In this document: in pieces, positions 45,029 to 55,717 of the stretch
Numbering within the stretch: the first letter of the stretch is position 1
How the letters are laid out: every line of letters begins with the position of its first letter
Notes under the pieces: model-generated
What the model was told of the DNA's origin: nothing
The model's input: only the letters and a program-made list of their open reading frames with translations
Database searches by the model: none
From: Nansenia antarctica
Taxonomy: Eukaryota; Chordata; Actinopteri; Argentiniformes; Microstomatidae
NCBI GenBank assembly: GCA_963989245.1
Contig: OZ022358.1
Location: forward strand, 19,414,895-19,478,894
Length of the DNA stretch: 64,000 nucleotides
Direction of reading: 5' to 3'
Position numbers and translations under genes: made by a program

Positions 45029-46245
45029 TGTTATGAAGGCCCACAATTTAGAGCCAGTTAGTTTCCCCGAATCAGCCCTATTTTGCCCCTGTTATTTCCT
45101 TTATTATTTTCCATACTGTTCATGTACGTTTTCATGAAGGTGTATGTATTGTTATTGTAATTGTATAAGTTCTGTCTTAGATTTGTTTAGTATTGTGTAA
45201 GCGCCAGTTTAGTGGGCGTGGTTTTGATTGGCGTACGTGACCGGATGTATGATTGGCGTACGTGACCGGATGTATGTTCGGTTGGTGTATATATAGCGAC
45301 GGAAGTGGTCTGTGGTCAGAGAGTGACGAGAGTTAGAGTGAAGAAGAAGAAGCAGAAGGAACGAGAAGTCGATCTAAGATGGCGGAGTCAGTAACACGCA
45401 CACCGTGCTGAAGCTGAAGACCTGAAGAGTGATTATCGAGTTTACAACTGTGACAGAGGACAAACCTTACAGCAGCAATTCAACATCTCTCAACAGTCCA
45501 CAAGGAGAACGGGAGACTCTGAGTGTCGGAGGAGACCTGCCTTTGGCATAGACTGTTGGTGGTGAATCACTGGCTGCCCGCATCACCGCGGGAGTTCGGA
45601 GTTTAGTGGGTTAGCAGCGCTAGCCTAGTTTAGCTGTGTCCCCGTTAGCCAGCCTTGCTAGCCGCCGGCTGCTAACGTTGGACCAAGCGAGACCCAAGCT
45701 GGACAGAGCCGTCGCCTTCACGAGGTGGATTGCGACCGACCGCCGACACCACCGGAGCTGACCGTGGACCACCGGACCTGAGCCATTCACACCTCGTCGT
45801 GGACTACGAAGAAGCCCCTTTCCCTTCAAGTTGCTACGTCACCCCCCCCCCCTTTGTCTGCTGCCTTCCTCGAAGCACATGCGAGCTCCAACCAGGCCTC
45901 AACGCGCTCCTTTCAGTCCGGGACTCTAAGCCTTTTCAGGCCAGGTACTGCGTGTGAGTGAGTGTGTGTGTGTGGCCGGCTGGGAGGGAGTATATACGGG
46001 GAGGTATATATCATTTGTCTAAATAAATGTGTTTGTTCATCTTTGCTACATTACTGTGTGTTTAGTTGTCTGTAATGCTAATGCTAATGCTAATTCTAAT
46101 GCTAATGCTAATGCTAGTACTGCTAGTCTAAAGGGTTGCTGGCGCCCCCTGCCTGTATCCTCCTACACTGCCGATTTAGCTCCGAGTTAGTTAGATAACC
46201 AGCCCTTCCTAAATTCTACAGTCCTTTAGCTACTCCCTGGTTACA
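45029..46245 (+). repeat. 3' LTR of the BEL/Pao-type element
   Basis: 1217 bp, nearly identical to 39609-40824. Observed differences are TGGTCAGAG versus TGGTCGGAG, GAGGACAAAC versus GAGGGCAAAC, AGCCGTCGCC versus AGCCATCGCC, and one extra C in the C run. Followed by the AACAT duplication. Confidence 0.92.
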
Positions 46246-47022
46246 AACATGTTCATCATTTGCCACCTGATCCCTGTCTTTCCTCCACTCAGTGTTCTCC
46301 TCATTATCCAGTCTACAACTAGTAGGAACAAAAAGCCTGACATCACGCAGCCTTGTTTCACACCTGACTTTACCTCAAACCACTGAGACTTCCTGCTGCC
46401 ATGCAGTACTGCCACCTTGCAATTCTTGTAGAATGCCTTAACCATTGCAATAAACTTGTCTGGTATTCCATATGCCTTCATGATCTTCCATAGGGTGTCC
46501 CTGCTAATAGAGTCAAAGGCTTTCTCATAATCTACAAAAATGAGGTAGAGGCTAGAATTCCATTCAAGTGATTGCTCTATGATATTGCGGAGGATAAATA
46601 TCTGTTCTGCTGTGCCTCTGTTCTTCCTAAAGCCAGCTTGCTCCTTCCTAAGCCTTTCATCCACTCCATCTCTCAGTCTTCTTACAATACATCTTCCTAG
46701 AAGCTTTGCTGGTATTGACATCAAGGTGAGTCCTCTCCAGTTTCCACACTTGGCAAGGTCTCCCTTCTTTGGTAACTTTACAATGAGACCATCTTTCCAA
46801 TCTTCAGGGACTTCTTCAGTTTCCCAAGCCAACCTGAATATCTTCTCAAGTTCCTTGACTGTGACAGCCTTGTAAGCTTTCAGAACTTCTGCTGTGATGT
46901 TGTCCGATCCAGGTGCCTTGTTGTTTAACAGGTCATCCAGTGCGCTCCTAATCTCCTCACTGGAGATGCAATCACTGCAGACAAGAATCTCTTCAACTCC
47001 ATCGGAGTTGGTTGTATCGAAC

Positions 47023-47138
47023 TAAAACAAAAGTTGCATATTTAAAACAATTTGCAACAGTGTTACAACATGAATTAACAATATCATTGTAAATAATAAC
47101 TAACAAAAAAGTACAATATACTGCAATACACAGGAAGA

Positions 47139-47202
<64 letters not shown>

Positions 47203-48206
47203 AGTCTCTTTCCCTTCTAAGGTGCCACACTGATCAGGACCCTGGCGACAGCCCCATGGCCATCCAGCTCCATCGTCATCCAGATGCTCTGACGGGGCCA
47301 GCAGAGCTGAGCGGAGGGAGAGAGGCTGCAGGCTGTGATGGAGGAGCATGGTGTGGCAGTGCTACATGACCCCAAAAAAATATAGGAAACACATGTTAAA
47401 TCAAAAAGGAGCTGTGCATAGACTTCAGTTCAAAAACATGCCAGAGAGTATGTCACTCCTTGAGGCAGCACTGTGTCCTGCTCTGCTCTGGTAGGGGCAG
47501 GGTGCCTCACATGTAAAGTAGGATCTAAGGTAATAGGATGCAAAAGTCAATAGTTTGTTAAATATCCCAGTACCAACATTTACGGATGACTTTCAATCAA
47601 AATAACAGACTTGGCTGAAACCGATTCCTTAGAATTAGGTAAATACTATGTTATAGTATATATAATACTATGTTATAGTAAATACTTTCAGTTATTCATT
47701 CAACATACTGTATTCCCACATGGCAGGTTCTAGGCTAGGCCTATAAGGATGGGGCCTAGGCAAGCAGCTGAGGAGGTATCGGCAGCAGGACCTTCACTAA
47801 AGCTGAAGGAGCAGGTAACATGAAACTTCACACAACTGGACATCACTTTGACAGTGAATAAAGATGGGACACACAGTACTGTATGCACATGTATTAACCT
47901 TGCAAAGGAGACGCAGTCACATTGGATTCATCATCCTCAGCTGGTCTCAAGAGTGTAACTGAAGCAGTCAGTCAGTTTGCTCCTCACTGTAAAAGAAAAT
48001 AAAGTGTTATTCTCTCCCTCACTAACGCCTGGCTTATTCATCTTGCTTGTAAATGGGTTATGGCCACATTCTGTCATTACCTGTTATTGTCTGTCAAGCT
48101 GATTTGAACATTAATAAGACTCAGTATGTCTACTCTGATCATGTGAATGTCTCATGAGAATTACTATGGTATATAGGCTATTGTTATGAATGAACATTTA
48201 GTTCAA
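47023..48206. other. Non-coding stretch with a (TG)n array
   Basis: A (TG)n microsatellite lies at 47142-47200. No gene or bounded element otherwise recognised. Confidence 0.5.
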
Positions 48207-49050
48207 TGTTCACCTCTTTAAAGCAGGTAAAGCATACAATACCGTATGCATGTTTAAACATTGATTGTGACATCAAGGGTTTGGTATGTTAACAGGCATT
48301 TTCTAAATTATATGGGTGTCATTTTGAGCTCTCCACATGTACACTACATACTCACACCTGCTCACCTGCTCAAAATGTATCTTTTGCCCATACTGTAATG
48401 TACATGCCAAACCCTTCAAACACATCGTCAAAAAGCATGCAAAAAGAGAACTCATGTGAACACTTATCCTCCTCCTACAAATAGATACAATATGGAATGT
48501 AATAAAACATACAATTACACATGTACTGTACAGAGCATAAATGCATTGTAAATACATGTAGCTAACTAAACTTGTAAATAAAGAAACAATATATATTTAC
48601 ACTTAATTGCCCTATAATATAAATTACACTTGTTGGGGGCTTTATTGAATGACAACATTGGCAGGCAGCAGTCATATCATTGGCTAAAATGCATGTAGCA
48701 TCTACTGTAATAATCTACTATACTACACACTACTGTTGATGGAGGATCTACTTAGACATATGATTACAGATAATGTTTGTGACTTGCCTTTTTACCAAAT
48801 GAAGAAAATAACCTTGTAGAAGGAAATTGTGGAACTTGTCCGAAGATGTACAGTAACCTAAGCTGTTTCTGAAGTTGTGACGTGACGTCACTGCTCCAGC
48901 CGGTGCGCCACAAAACCATCCAGTGGCCGGAAATATATGACACTGGTCTAAAGCTACCGTACACAATGAATGGGGCAATGCAAGTGAACGAGATCTATAA
49001 AGCTACCATAGACAATGAATGGGGCCAATGCAAGTGAACGGTAGCGTTAA
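48207..49050 (-). repeat. Right arm of the large inverted duplication
   Basis: The reverse complement matches blocks of 36228-38257 in the same order. Near 48960-49045 a block of about 60 bp with ACAATGAATGGGG and AATGCAAGTGAACG is tandemly duplicated in this arm only. Divergence between arms is clear by eye, so the duplication is much older than the BEL insertion between them. Confidence 0.7.
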
Positions 49051-49165
49051 CAGCCCAACTCTCGATTACAATCTCTACATAGACTACTGATGTGAGAAAT
49101 AAACAGCAACATCGTTTAATAATATACAAATTGTTCATATATAAAATTGTTCCCATGCTGTCTCA

Positions 49166-49237
49166 GACCTCGTGGCGCAACGGTAGCGCGTCTGACTCCA
49201 GATCAGAAGGTTGCGTGTTCAAATCACGTCGGGGTCA
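49166..49237 (+). tRNA. tRNA-Trp (anticodon CCA)
   Basis: 72 nt that fold as a full cloverleaf. The acceptor GACCTCG pairs with CGGGGTC (one G-T pair). The D arm contains GGCGCAACGGTAGCGC, the anticodon stem TCTGA/TCAGA holds loop CTCCAGA (anticodon CCA), and the T arm is GCGTG TTCAAAT CACGT. A and B boxes are intact, and a T7 run (a pol III terminator) follows within five bases. Looks functional; a single copy in this window. Confidence 0.95.
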
Positions 49238-50445
49238 ATCCTTTTTTTACTGGCTTTGTATTTTATCACTAGAGAAGAGGAGATTTCTAGAGATACTATC
49301 TTTCACTGATTGAGTAATCGTCTATTCAATTTGGAAACAATTTGATGTCCAGCCATAGTCATGGGGCCGGCCACTCCAGGATTAGGTAGACAGGCCTTTT
49401 CTAAGAGCACCCTTGGACCCAGGCTCAGAAATCTTCCAAACAAAGTGCCAAAACTAGCCATTGTAACCATTACCATGGCATTTCCTTACCACAGCTGGAC
49501 CGTTACCATGTTTCCTTTCCTTCCATGTGTTGGTTTCTATCCTGACAGAGCACTGCAACATAGATAGAAGATAGCCACATTTGCATGGCAAGATTGCATG
49601 TTGCTATGGTTATTTCAGTTAACACAGGGCTTCGGTGCACAACTGTAAATTGTTAGTCCTAAGGTTAACACTAAGCCTATTCTTGGCCCTGCCTGAGTTG
49701 AGGATAGCCCTATATTTTTCAGGCCACAGAGGTGCCCTTAGCCATTACCTGGGAGCATTCATGTTGTTTGGAGTTTACAACCTTAAATCAGTTGAATGCT
49801 CCAAACTCAGAGGTGCAATATCACAGGTAGGAATTCTGAGTAGATCATGAGTGTACCATACACTATGTGTCCCAAATTACCTCTCGGGTTCAATGAGGGG
49901 TCGAAACAACAGAAATCTGTCGATCATTATTGAATGAAATAAAATGCAATTGAATGTGGGACTACACATCATGTGATGTAAATAAACCACCTACAGTGTA
50001 TGATAACATGAAATATTTACATCAAGAGAAATGGGCAATTCTCTACTAGTGTTTATGTTAAAGGTCTTCTTTGTAAACATGGGAACATGTGTAGTTGAAG
50101 TCACTGCCCTATTCTCAGTCATATGATGATCATTAATCATTAATCATTCATTTAAATTAATCCTAGACAATGACGTGACTACCTACGGTAGAGTTTATTG
50201 TTATGTTATGGTTGCAATTAGATTTGATTATTTTGCTTACTGACTTCCTTGTGCTCACATTGAGAATCAGCATTTATATTTAGGTTGTACTTTTTTCTCT
50301 AAAACCATACAACTCAAGATGGTTTTATAATTGACAATATAAAATGATGCCATATTGACATAAATCATTTATATAATTTATTTATAAAATGGTGACACGG
50401 TCGCGCAAATCGAAAACCTACTTTTTCTTTTAGATAAGAAGGAGA
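49238..50445. other. Non-coding stretch
   Basis: About 1.2 kb without recognised exon, RNA or bounded repeat. Confidence 0.5.
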
Positions 50446-50449
50446 GAAT

Positions 50450-50640
50450 ACCTGTCTGTAGTTGTGGACAGAAGACGGGTCAAGGGTCGGTTTCTTGAGA
50501 AGAGGCTTGACTCTGGCTGTCTTGAAGGCAGCCGGGACAGAGGAGTTGATTACGGTGGTAAAGAAAGGAAGGAGGTCTTAGATTAGAGAAGCGGGGAGGG
50601 GATGGGATGGAGAGGACAGCTGGCTGCCTGCTTAGATGTG
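50450..50640 (-). pseudogene. LINE reverse transcriptase N-terminal fragment
   Basis: The minus strand reads NSSVPAAFKTARVKPLLKKP and then TLDPSSVHNYRQV, the region just before RT motif 1 in fish L2-type LINEs. Only this short piece is present. Confidence 0.65.
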
Positions 50641-50759
50641 ATCAGTTTTAGAATATCATCAGGGGAGAGGGGGGAAAGAGATGATGAGCCAGAGACCAAG
50701 TGTAGTGCAAGAGGGTCTGGGAGGGGTGGTAGCAGTGTTGGTGCAAGGTGGAGAGAAGG

Positions 50760-50932
50760 AGCTGCTAATTATGAATACTGATGAATATTTTATTTTTTAA
50801 TATTTTCTGATTCTGTAATTTATTCTCTATTTTCATTGTAAATTGTTACAATGAAATGTGCCGCTGCCTGTCTTGGCTAGGACGCTCTTGAAAAATAGAT
50901 TTCTTTTCCTGGTTAAATAAAGGTAAACAAAA
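50760..50932 (+). mobile_element. LINE 3' tail
   Basis: Contains GTCTTGGCTAGGACGCTCTT and TTTTCCTGGTTAAATAAAGG, the widespread 3' end of a fish LINE. 5'-truncated; no coding sequence. Confidence 0.65.
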
Positions 50933-51136
50933 AGAAAGAATATCCTTTGATTGTGATGCAATCACTTTATCAGAATTATAACCATATAACCCGGTTTATG
51001 ATGAGCTGGTTTATGATGATCATTGATCAAAGTACACGGGTCCAAAAGGTATCCTCATTGTGCTTTGAGGACAGATCTTCCTTCCCTCTCTCTTTCCTGC
51101 CCTCTCACTGTGATCGTGTCTATAATCAGATCCAGT

Positions 51137-52702
51137 ATGTTTCTAGGTGCCTCTTCTCTGACCAAACATTTCCAGTGTTTCATCTGCTCTGAAATCTACA
51201 CGGAGCCTGTGTCTCTCAAATGCGAACACACTTTCTGCAGGGAATGCCTCCAAGAAAGCCTGAAGACACTTCCGCGCTGCCCGGAATGCAGAATTCTGAT
51301 CACAGGCACAAATCTGAAGATCAACAAGGTTCTCAAAAGTATGGCTGACAAGCTGAGAGAGGAGGGACAGACAGGACAAAGCAGCTTTGGATTAGATGAA
51401 TGCGAGGAAGAGAGACCAACGACAGACAGAGGTAGAGGAGACATGAGCCCTGAACACAAGTTGTCCTGTGAGACAGATGGTAAGCTGATGGCCACAGCAT
51501 CCGCTGCCCCGGCAGATGAGATCCACTCTGTGCCTGTGTCTCTTAGCTGCCAGTACACCATCCTCCATCCATTACAGCGTCGTGCAGTGTGTAGAACTGG
51601 CATGAACAGTAATGGACACGTCCAGATCGACAAAGCGGGTAGGCTGAGAGAGGAGGAAAAGCCCAGAGAAAGACCCAGAATCACATCAGGTAAAGCAGTA
51701 GATGTGTGCCCTGATCACAAAGAGATTCTGAAGCTATTCTGTGAGACAGACAGTCAGCTGATATGTGTGATCTGCAGAGACGGGAGAGACCACAGAGGTC
51801 ACATATTCAAACCCGTGAAAGAAGCGCAAGACGATGTGAAAGAGGACATCACCACAGCTTTACTCTACCTGCAAGAGGACACTTGTGAGGTGGTGAACTT
51901 AAAGGAGAGCGAACGCGGTATCGCTACAAGCACACGACTAAGAAACGACTGGCTCACAGATCAGATTAGGGCCAAGTTTAAGGATCTCCACGAACTACTG
52001 CGACAGAGAGAGGAGCGAACCATGAGGGAGATAGAGGAGATAAATGCGGCCACCGCCACAAAGCTTAGTGACATAGACGACATCCTGTTGGAGGGCAGAG
52101 AGAGACAAGCAGAGCTGCAGGCTGGAATGGACATTGCTGACCCTAGGGCGTTTCTACGGTGGTGGACAGAGACAGGTCAGACTGAGTTGAAGGCAGTGAA
52201 GGATGACGAAGACGAATTTGATGTCGGATCATTGATGAGGAGATGTCCTACTCCAAGCCCGCCAAAACCCTGGATCCAAGACGTGGACGCCACACACTTC
52301 AAACCTGCCTCAATGCAGCGTGGAATGCACCGAGCCTTATCACACCCCCTCCCAGCAGACATGCAGCCCAACCCTTTCACCACCACACATTCTTCTGATC
52401 CAGCTTGTGTGGAACTGGAGAATCTGCTTGACTTCCTCGATCTGGAGAACCTTGAGAGGAAGCTTTCCAGGATCATATTCCCACCTGACACGACTATCCA
52501 ATCTCAACTGGCTATACCCGAGGACTCTCAACTGTCTATACCAGAGGACCCGTTATACGCCTCTGTATCTCCTGAACCGCCTCGTCTAAGTTTCTTGAGG
52601 TCTCACTCTTTGTCAAGTCTAAGTGCCCAGCAAACAGCTGGGGGCAAAAAGGGGTTAAAGAAAAGATTGGCATTCTTGATAAAGGATAAAACAGACAGAT
52701 AG
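51137..52702 (+). CDS. TRIM-like RING/B-box/coiled-coil protein, 521 aa, no SPRY
   Basis: Likely cytoplasmic E3 ubiquitin ligase of the TRIM type. Counting from ATG 51137, a C3HC4 RING lies at residues 14-51 (CFIC, then CEHTFCRECL and CPEC). A B-box 2 is at 191-222 (CPDHKEILKLFCETD, then CVIC and DHRGH), followed by a coiled coil to about residue 350. The C-terminus is hydrophilic, with a Ser/Pro-rich end and no SPRY domain. Residues 104-117 (SPEHKLSCETDGKL) look like a decayed extra copy of the B-box start. The frame is open 38 codons upstream, but this Met sits just before the RING and fits the family. It appears to be one exon. Close to the finTRIM style of RING and B-box; substrate unknown. 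A decayed partial duplicate lies downstream. Confidence 0.85.
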   Translation: MFLGASSLTKHFQCFICSEIYTEPVSLKCEHTFCRECLQESLKTLPRCPECRILITGTNLKINKVLKSMADKLREEGQTGQSSFGLDECEEERPTTDRGRGDMSPEHKLSCETDGKLMATASAAPADEIHSVPVSLSCQYTILHPLQRRAVCRTGMNSNGHVQIDKAGRLREEEKPRERPRITSGKAVDVCPDHKEILKLFCETDSQLICVICRDGRDHRGHIFKPVKEAQDDVKEDITTALLYLQEDTCEVVNLKESERGIATSTRLRNDWLTDQIRAKFKDLHELLRQREERTMREIEEINAATATKLSDIDDILLEGRERQAELQAGMDIADPRAFLRWWTETGQTELKAVKDDEDEFDVGSLMRRCPTPSPPKPWIQDVDATHFKPASMQRGMHRALSHPLPADMQPNPFTTTHSSDPACVELENLLDFLDLENLERKLSRIIFPPDTTIQSQLAIPEDSQLSIPEDPLYASVSPEPPRLSFLRSHSLSSLSAQQTAGGKKGLKKRLAFLIKDKTDR

Positions 52703-53279
52703 GAGTCTTTTCGATATTTGATGAATGTTACTTTGAGTAGCTGACATTCTTACTGATGGTATTTTGGTCAATAAGGATTGTCGACATAGTAGACTTCACC
52801 TCAGTCCGTTCTTGAATTGCATTTACTAATTGTAGTAACATTGTTGTCTGCATTTCATAGTCATTAGGTAATTTCATAGCATGATATGGAGTTGAGCGGT
52901 TTGTGTTATTACATAATTGTAATAAGGAACAGTACTTATACATTTGCATGTATCTCCTTGTGCCTTATTTGCACTATCCACACTAGCATACCATAGAATG
53001 CATGACCAATACATTGCTTCATTTTATGGTATGCTACATTAGTATATACAGTGGAACACTGCCGTAGTTTCAGATGACAGATTCTGATAATGTTTAATCC
53101 CACATTTACAGCGTGTGGCTGGGAAAGCACCCACCTCACCTTCCACTCCCTCTAAATAGGACAGCAAAGCAATTTGAGTCATATAAGTCCTTGTTATGTG
53201 ATAAAAGTCCAAATCTTAATTCATGCTTTGATAAAAGACTCCTTCACTCTCTTTCACTGTGAATACGTCTCTAGACAGC

Positions 53280-53910
53280 TCCAGTATTGCTGTAGACCCT
53301 GCTGAGACTGAGAGAGGAGCGAGCCATGAGGGAGATAGACGAGATGAACCTGGACTCTGAGAGGCATCGGAGTCCTGGCACAGGGCAGAGAAAGACAAAG
53401 CTATGCTGAAGGCTAGGTGGGACATTGCTGAGCCTAAGGAATTCCTTACGGTTGTGGTCGGTGAAAGGCCTAATAGAGGCGAGGGCAGTGAGGGAGGAGG
53501 GACACTACACGTCATATCATAAGCTTCAGAGCCCATTGATGGGGAAATGTCCCCCTCCAAGCCCACTGAGGCCCTGGACCCATGAGACCCCGACCTCCCC
53601 AAAGACGGACCCTGCATGTACAGAACTGGAGAGCCTGCTAGCCTTCCTAAACCTGGAGGGTACGGAGAAGAGCCTCTCCAGGAGCATCAACCCCCCTGAC
53701 ACTGAGACCCAGCTGACCCTGACCCTCAGCTGACCCTGACCCCCAGCTGTGTGTCTCTGGAGCCTTGCTTCTCCCTCAAACACATCTGAACCACTTCCCT
53801 TCATCTGTCTCACAGTGTGTCTCATCTAATCTGAGGTCCAAGGAAAAAGGCCTTAGGCAAAAATCTCCTTGCGTTCTTGAAAAGGGATAAAAAGAAAGAC
53901 TGAAAACTCA
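53280..53910 (+). pseudogene. Decayed partial duplicate of the RING/B-box gene
   Basis: Matches the coiled-coil and C-terminal half of the neighbour: LREERAMREIDEMN versus REERTMREIEEIN, GKCPPPSPLRPW versus RRCPTPSPPKPW, and PACTELESLLAFLNLE versus PACVELENLLDFLDLE. It has frameshifts and stops (for example after KTKLC) and lacks the RING and B-box entirely. A tandem duplicate that has lost function. Confidence 0.8.
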
Positions 53911-55419
53911 AATGAATATTTGCTATAAAGCTAATATAAGAACTAATTATCTCAATTTTATTTTGTTTTTATTCTTGTCTTGTATACTTCAATAGTTTGA
54001 TAGGTTGTATTTTAAGCCATTTTGTTCTATTGTCTTTTTCTGTTTATAATGTCTTGTGTTATTGTTATATATTATTATGATGGTTTATTATAGTAGGTTG
54101 CACCTCAGGCCACATGCATACTTCTTACTTCAGACAAGTATGTCTGATATTGAATTGACTGATTTCCTCATATTTCCGCATGATCATATTTTTGTGGGAC
54201 ATATAGCTTTACATTTTTGTGAAAGTCTCAGTAGTACAGTTGTAGACCATCTAATACATAATGCATCCAAAGACTCCTCAGCAGTAACAGATCAATCTGA
54301 CAGAATGACTTATTATCCTATGAAAGTGGATCAGTGAAGCAGAATCAGTTGCAATCGCTGCTGTAAATAATAGATTTAAACTGATGGGATATGCAGTGCT
54401 TTGACTCAGTACGGTGAATATAAACATCTTAAATGTTTCTAGACTGTCGCTTCTTATCTTGACCACATAATGGTGCTTAACTCTGCCTGTCCACTGAGAC
54501 ACACCATTATCATGTTTGTGTGGTTTTAGCATAACGCCAGACAGTATGTTGTATGAATGTGAAGTGAACCGAGTAAATGTTGTATGTAGAGGAATGTTCC
54601 AGCGTTCCAGTTTTCCAGGCAGACGATTGGCTCCCGTATCCAGTATCATGTAAATATGTTTGATGACTTTTTCTTCATAATGAATGAACCAACAAAATAA
54701 TTTATTAAGAAAATAAACATTACATTTAAAAAAATATACAGCTCTGCCTCCATAAATATGTATTCTCAGTATGTCATTGATCTTTTTAAAACACATTCAC
54801 AGATCTGTGATGAGTGACATCAAGTAAACAAAATACATATGGAAATACTATCGGCTTCGACAATCACTCAACTGTAACACTATTGGTCCAAGTAGTCTCT
54901 GTGAAGGGAGGAGGCCAAGTCTCAGACAGGGGACTTTCCTGAGCACGAGTCCAGGGAGGAGGCACCAGGATTCCCACACAATGTCCCCCACAGTCCCCAG
55001 GAATTACAGAGCAATTAAGTGTCCATTTTATGTTGGCCTCATTCCAACGAGATAACACAAACATAGGTATTACAAACAGTAAATTGTAGTCAAAAAGGTA
55101 AAAAGACATCAATGGCACTTGTTTGTGGGTTTGCAGGAGGGCTAGGAGGGCCAGGAGGGCCAGGAGGGCTAGGAGGGCTAGGAGGGCTAGGAGGGCTAGG
55201 AGCCAATGTCGATGGTTCTTGACAAGTGCCTTCAATGTTCAATTCTCCTCCTAACTAGGGTGTGGGGGTCACGGTTGTTCTCAGAAACTGAGACAAAGAA
55301 CATTGTCATTATCATCATCAGGCTTTAAGAAAGAACTACTCAAAAGGTGACAGAATGTTGACAAAGTTCTACCAATACCATAAAATTGAATGAGGAAAAT
55401 TATTTCACCATATGTTGTG
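53911..55419. other. Non-coding stretch downstream of the TPST gene
   Basis: AT-rich, with a (GGGCTAGGA)n-like tandem stretch at 55135-55203. The minus-strand 3' UTR of the TPST gene should start here. No other gene recognised. Confidence 0.45.
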
Positions 55420-55680
55420 TTATTGATAAAGAAAGCGGGAGTCGTTGTTGGGAGGGAGGAGGGGGTCCGGCTGTGAGTAGTCTGGGGGGTTGGCCAGGGG
55501 GTCGTAGCCCAGACTGGCCAGCATGGGGGCGATGTTGGCCATGTCATGCACCACGTCTGAGGGAATGTGTCCGACCCACTTAGCGAGGGCGTCAGTGTTC
55601 ACTGGGTTCACCACCTGGTCCGTCGACCTCTCCACCCTGCAGAAGAAAATCACACGCAGAGTGTGTGTTTATATATATAT

Positions 55681-55717
<37 letters not shown>

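Larger units (their letters stand above)
39609..46245 (+). mobile_element. BEL/Pao-type LTR retrotransposon carrying an extra ORF in place of RT/RNase H/integrase
   Basis: LTRs of 1216 and 1217 bp (TGTTATGAAGG...GGTTACA). The target duplication AACAT lies at 39604-39608 and 46246-46250. By eye the LTRs differ at three substitutions and one C-run length. The primer site matches tRNA-Tyr. The internal region carries ORF1 (coiled coil), then ORF2 with a BEL-type gag region, zinc knuckles and aspartic protease. RT, RNase H and integrase are missing. From about 43640 to 45001 the frame encodes an unrelated charged protein. The element cannot move alone and must depend on a relative's enzymes. Confidence 0.9.
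38802..47022 (-). mobile_element. RTE-type LINE, minus strand, split by a BEL/Pao element
   Basis: The minus-strand frame begins (5'-truncated) at about 47020. It encodes RT motifs through KAFDSISRDTLW and GVKQGCVMSGFLF up to 46251. It resumes in the same frame at 39603 with LEDLDYADDIVLL (motif C), continues to the thumb and C-terminal domain (TKMKIFQSNVISVLLYGCET, then RKRGRPKETWRRT) and stops at 38802. Apart from the insertion the frame is open, so this LINE was fairly young when hit. The clade is judged by resemblance only. Confidence 0.85.

Noticed and set aside
54864..55235. Possible extra 3' coding exon of TPST
   Set aside because: A CTTCACAG acceptor-like site exists, but the exon 4 frame stops at 55420 without an in-frame donor and the peptide does not resemble the TPST C-terminus.
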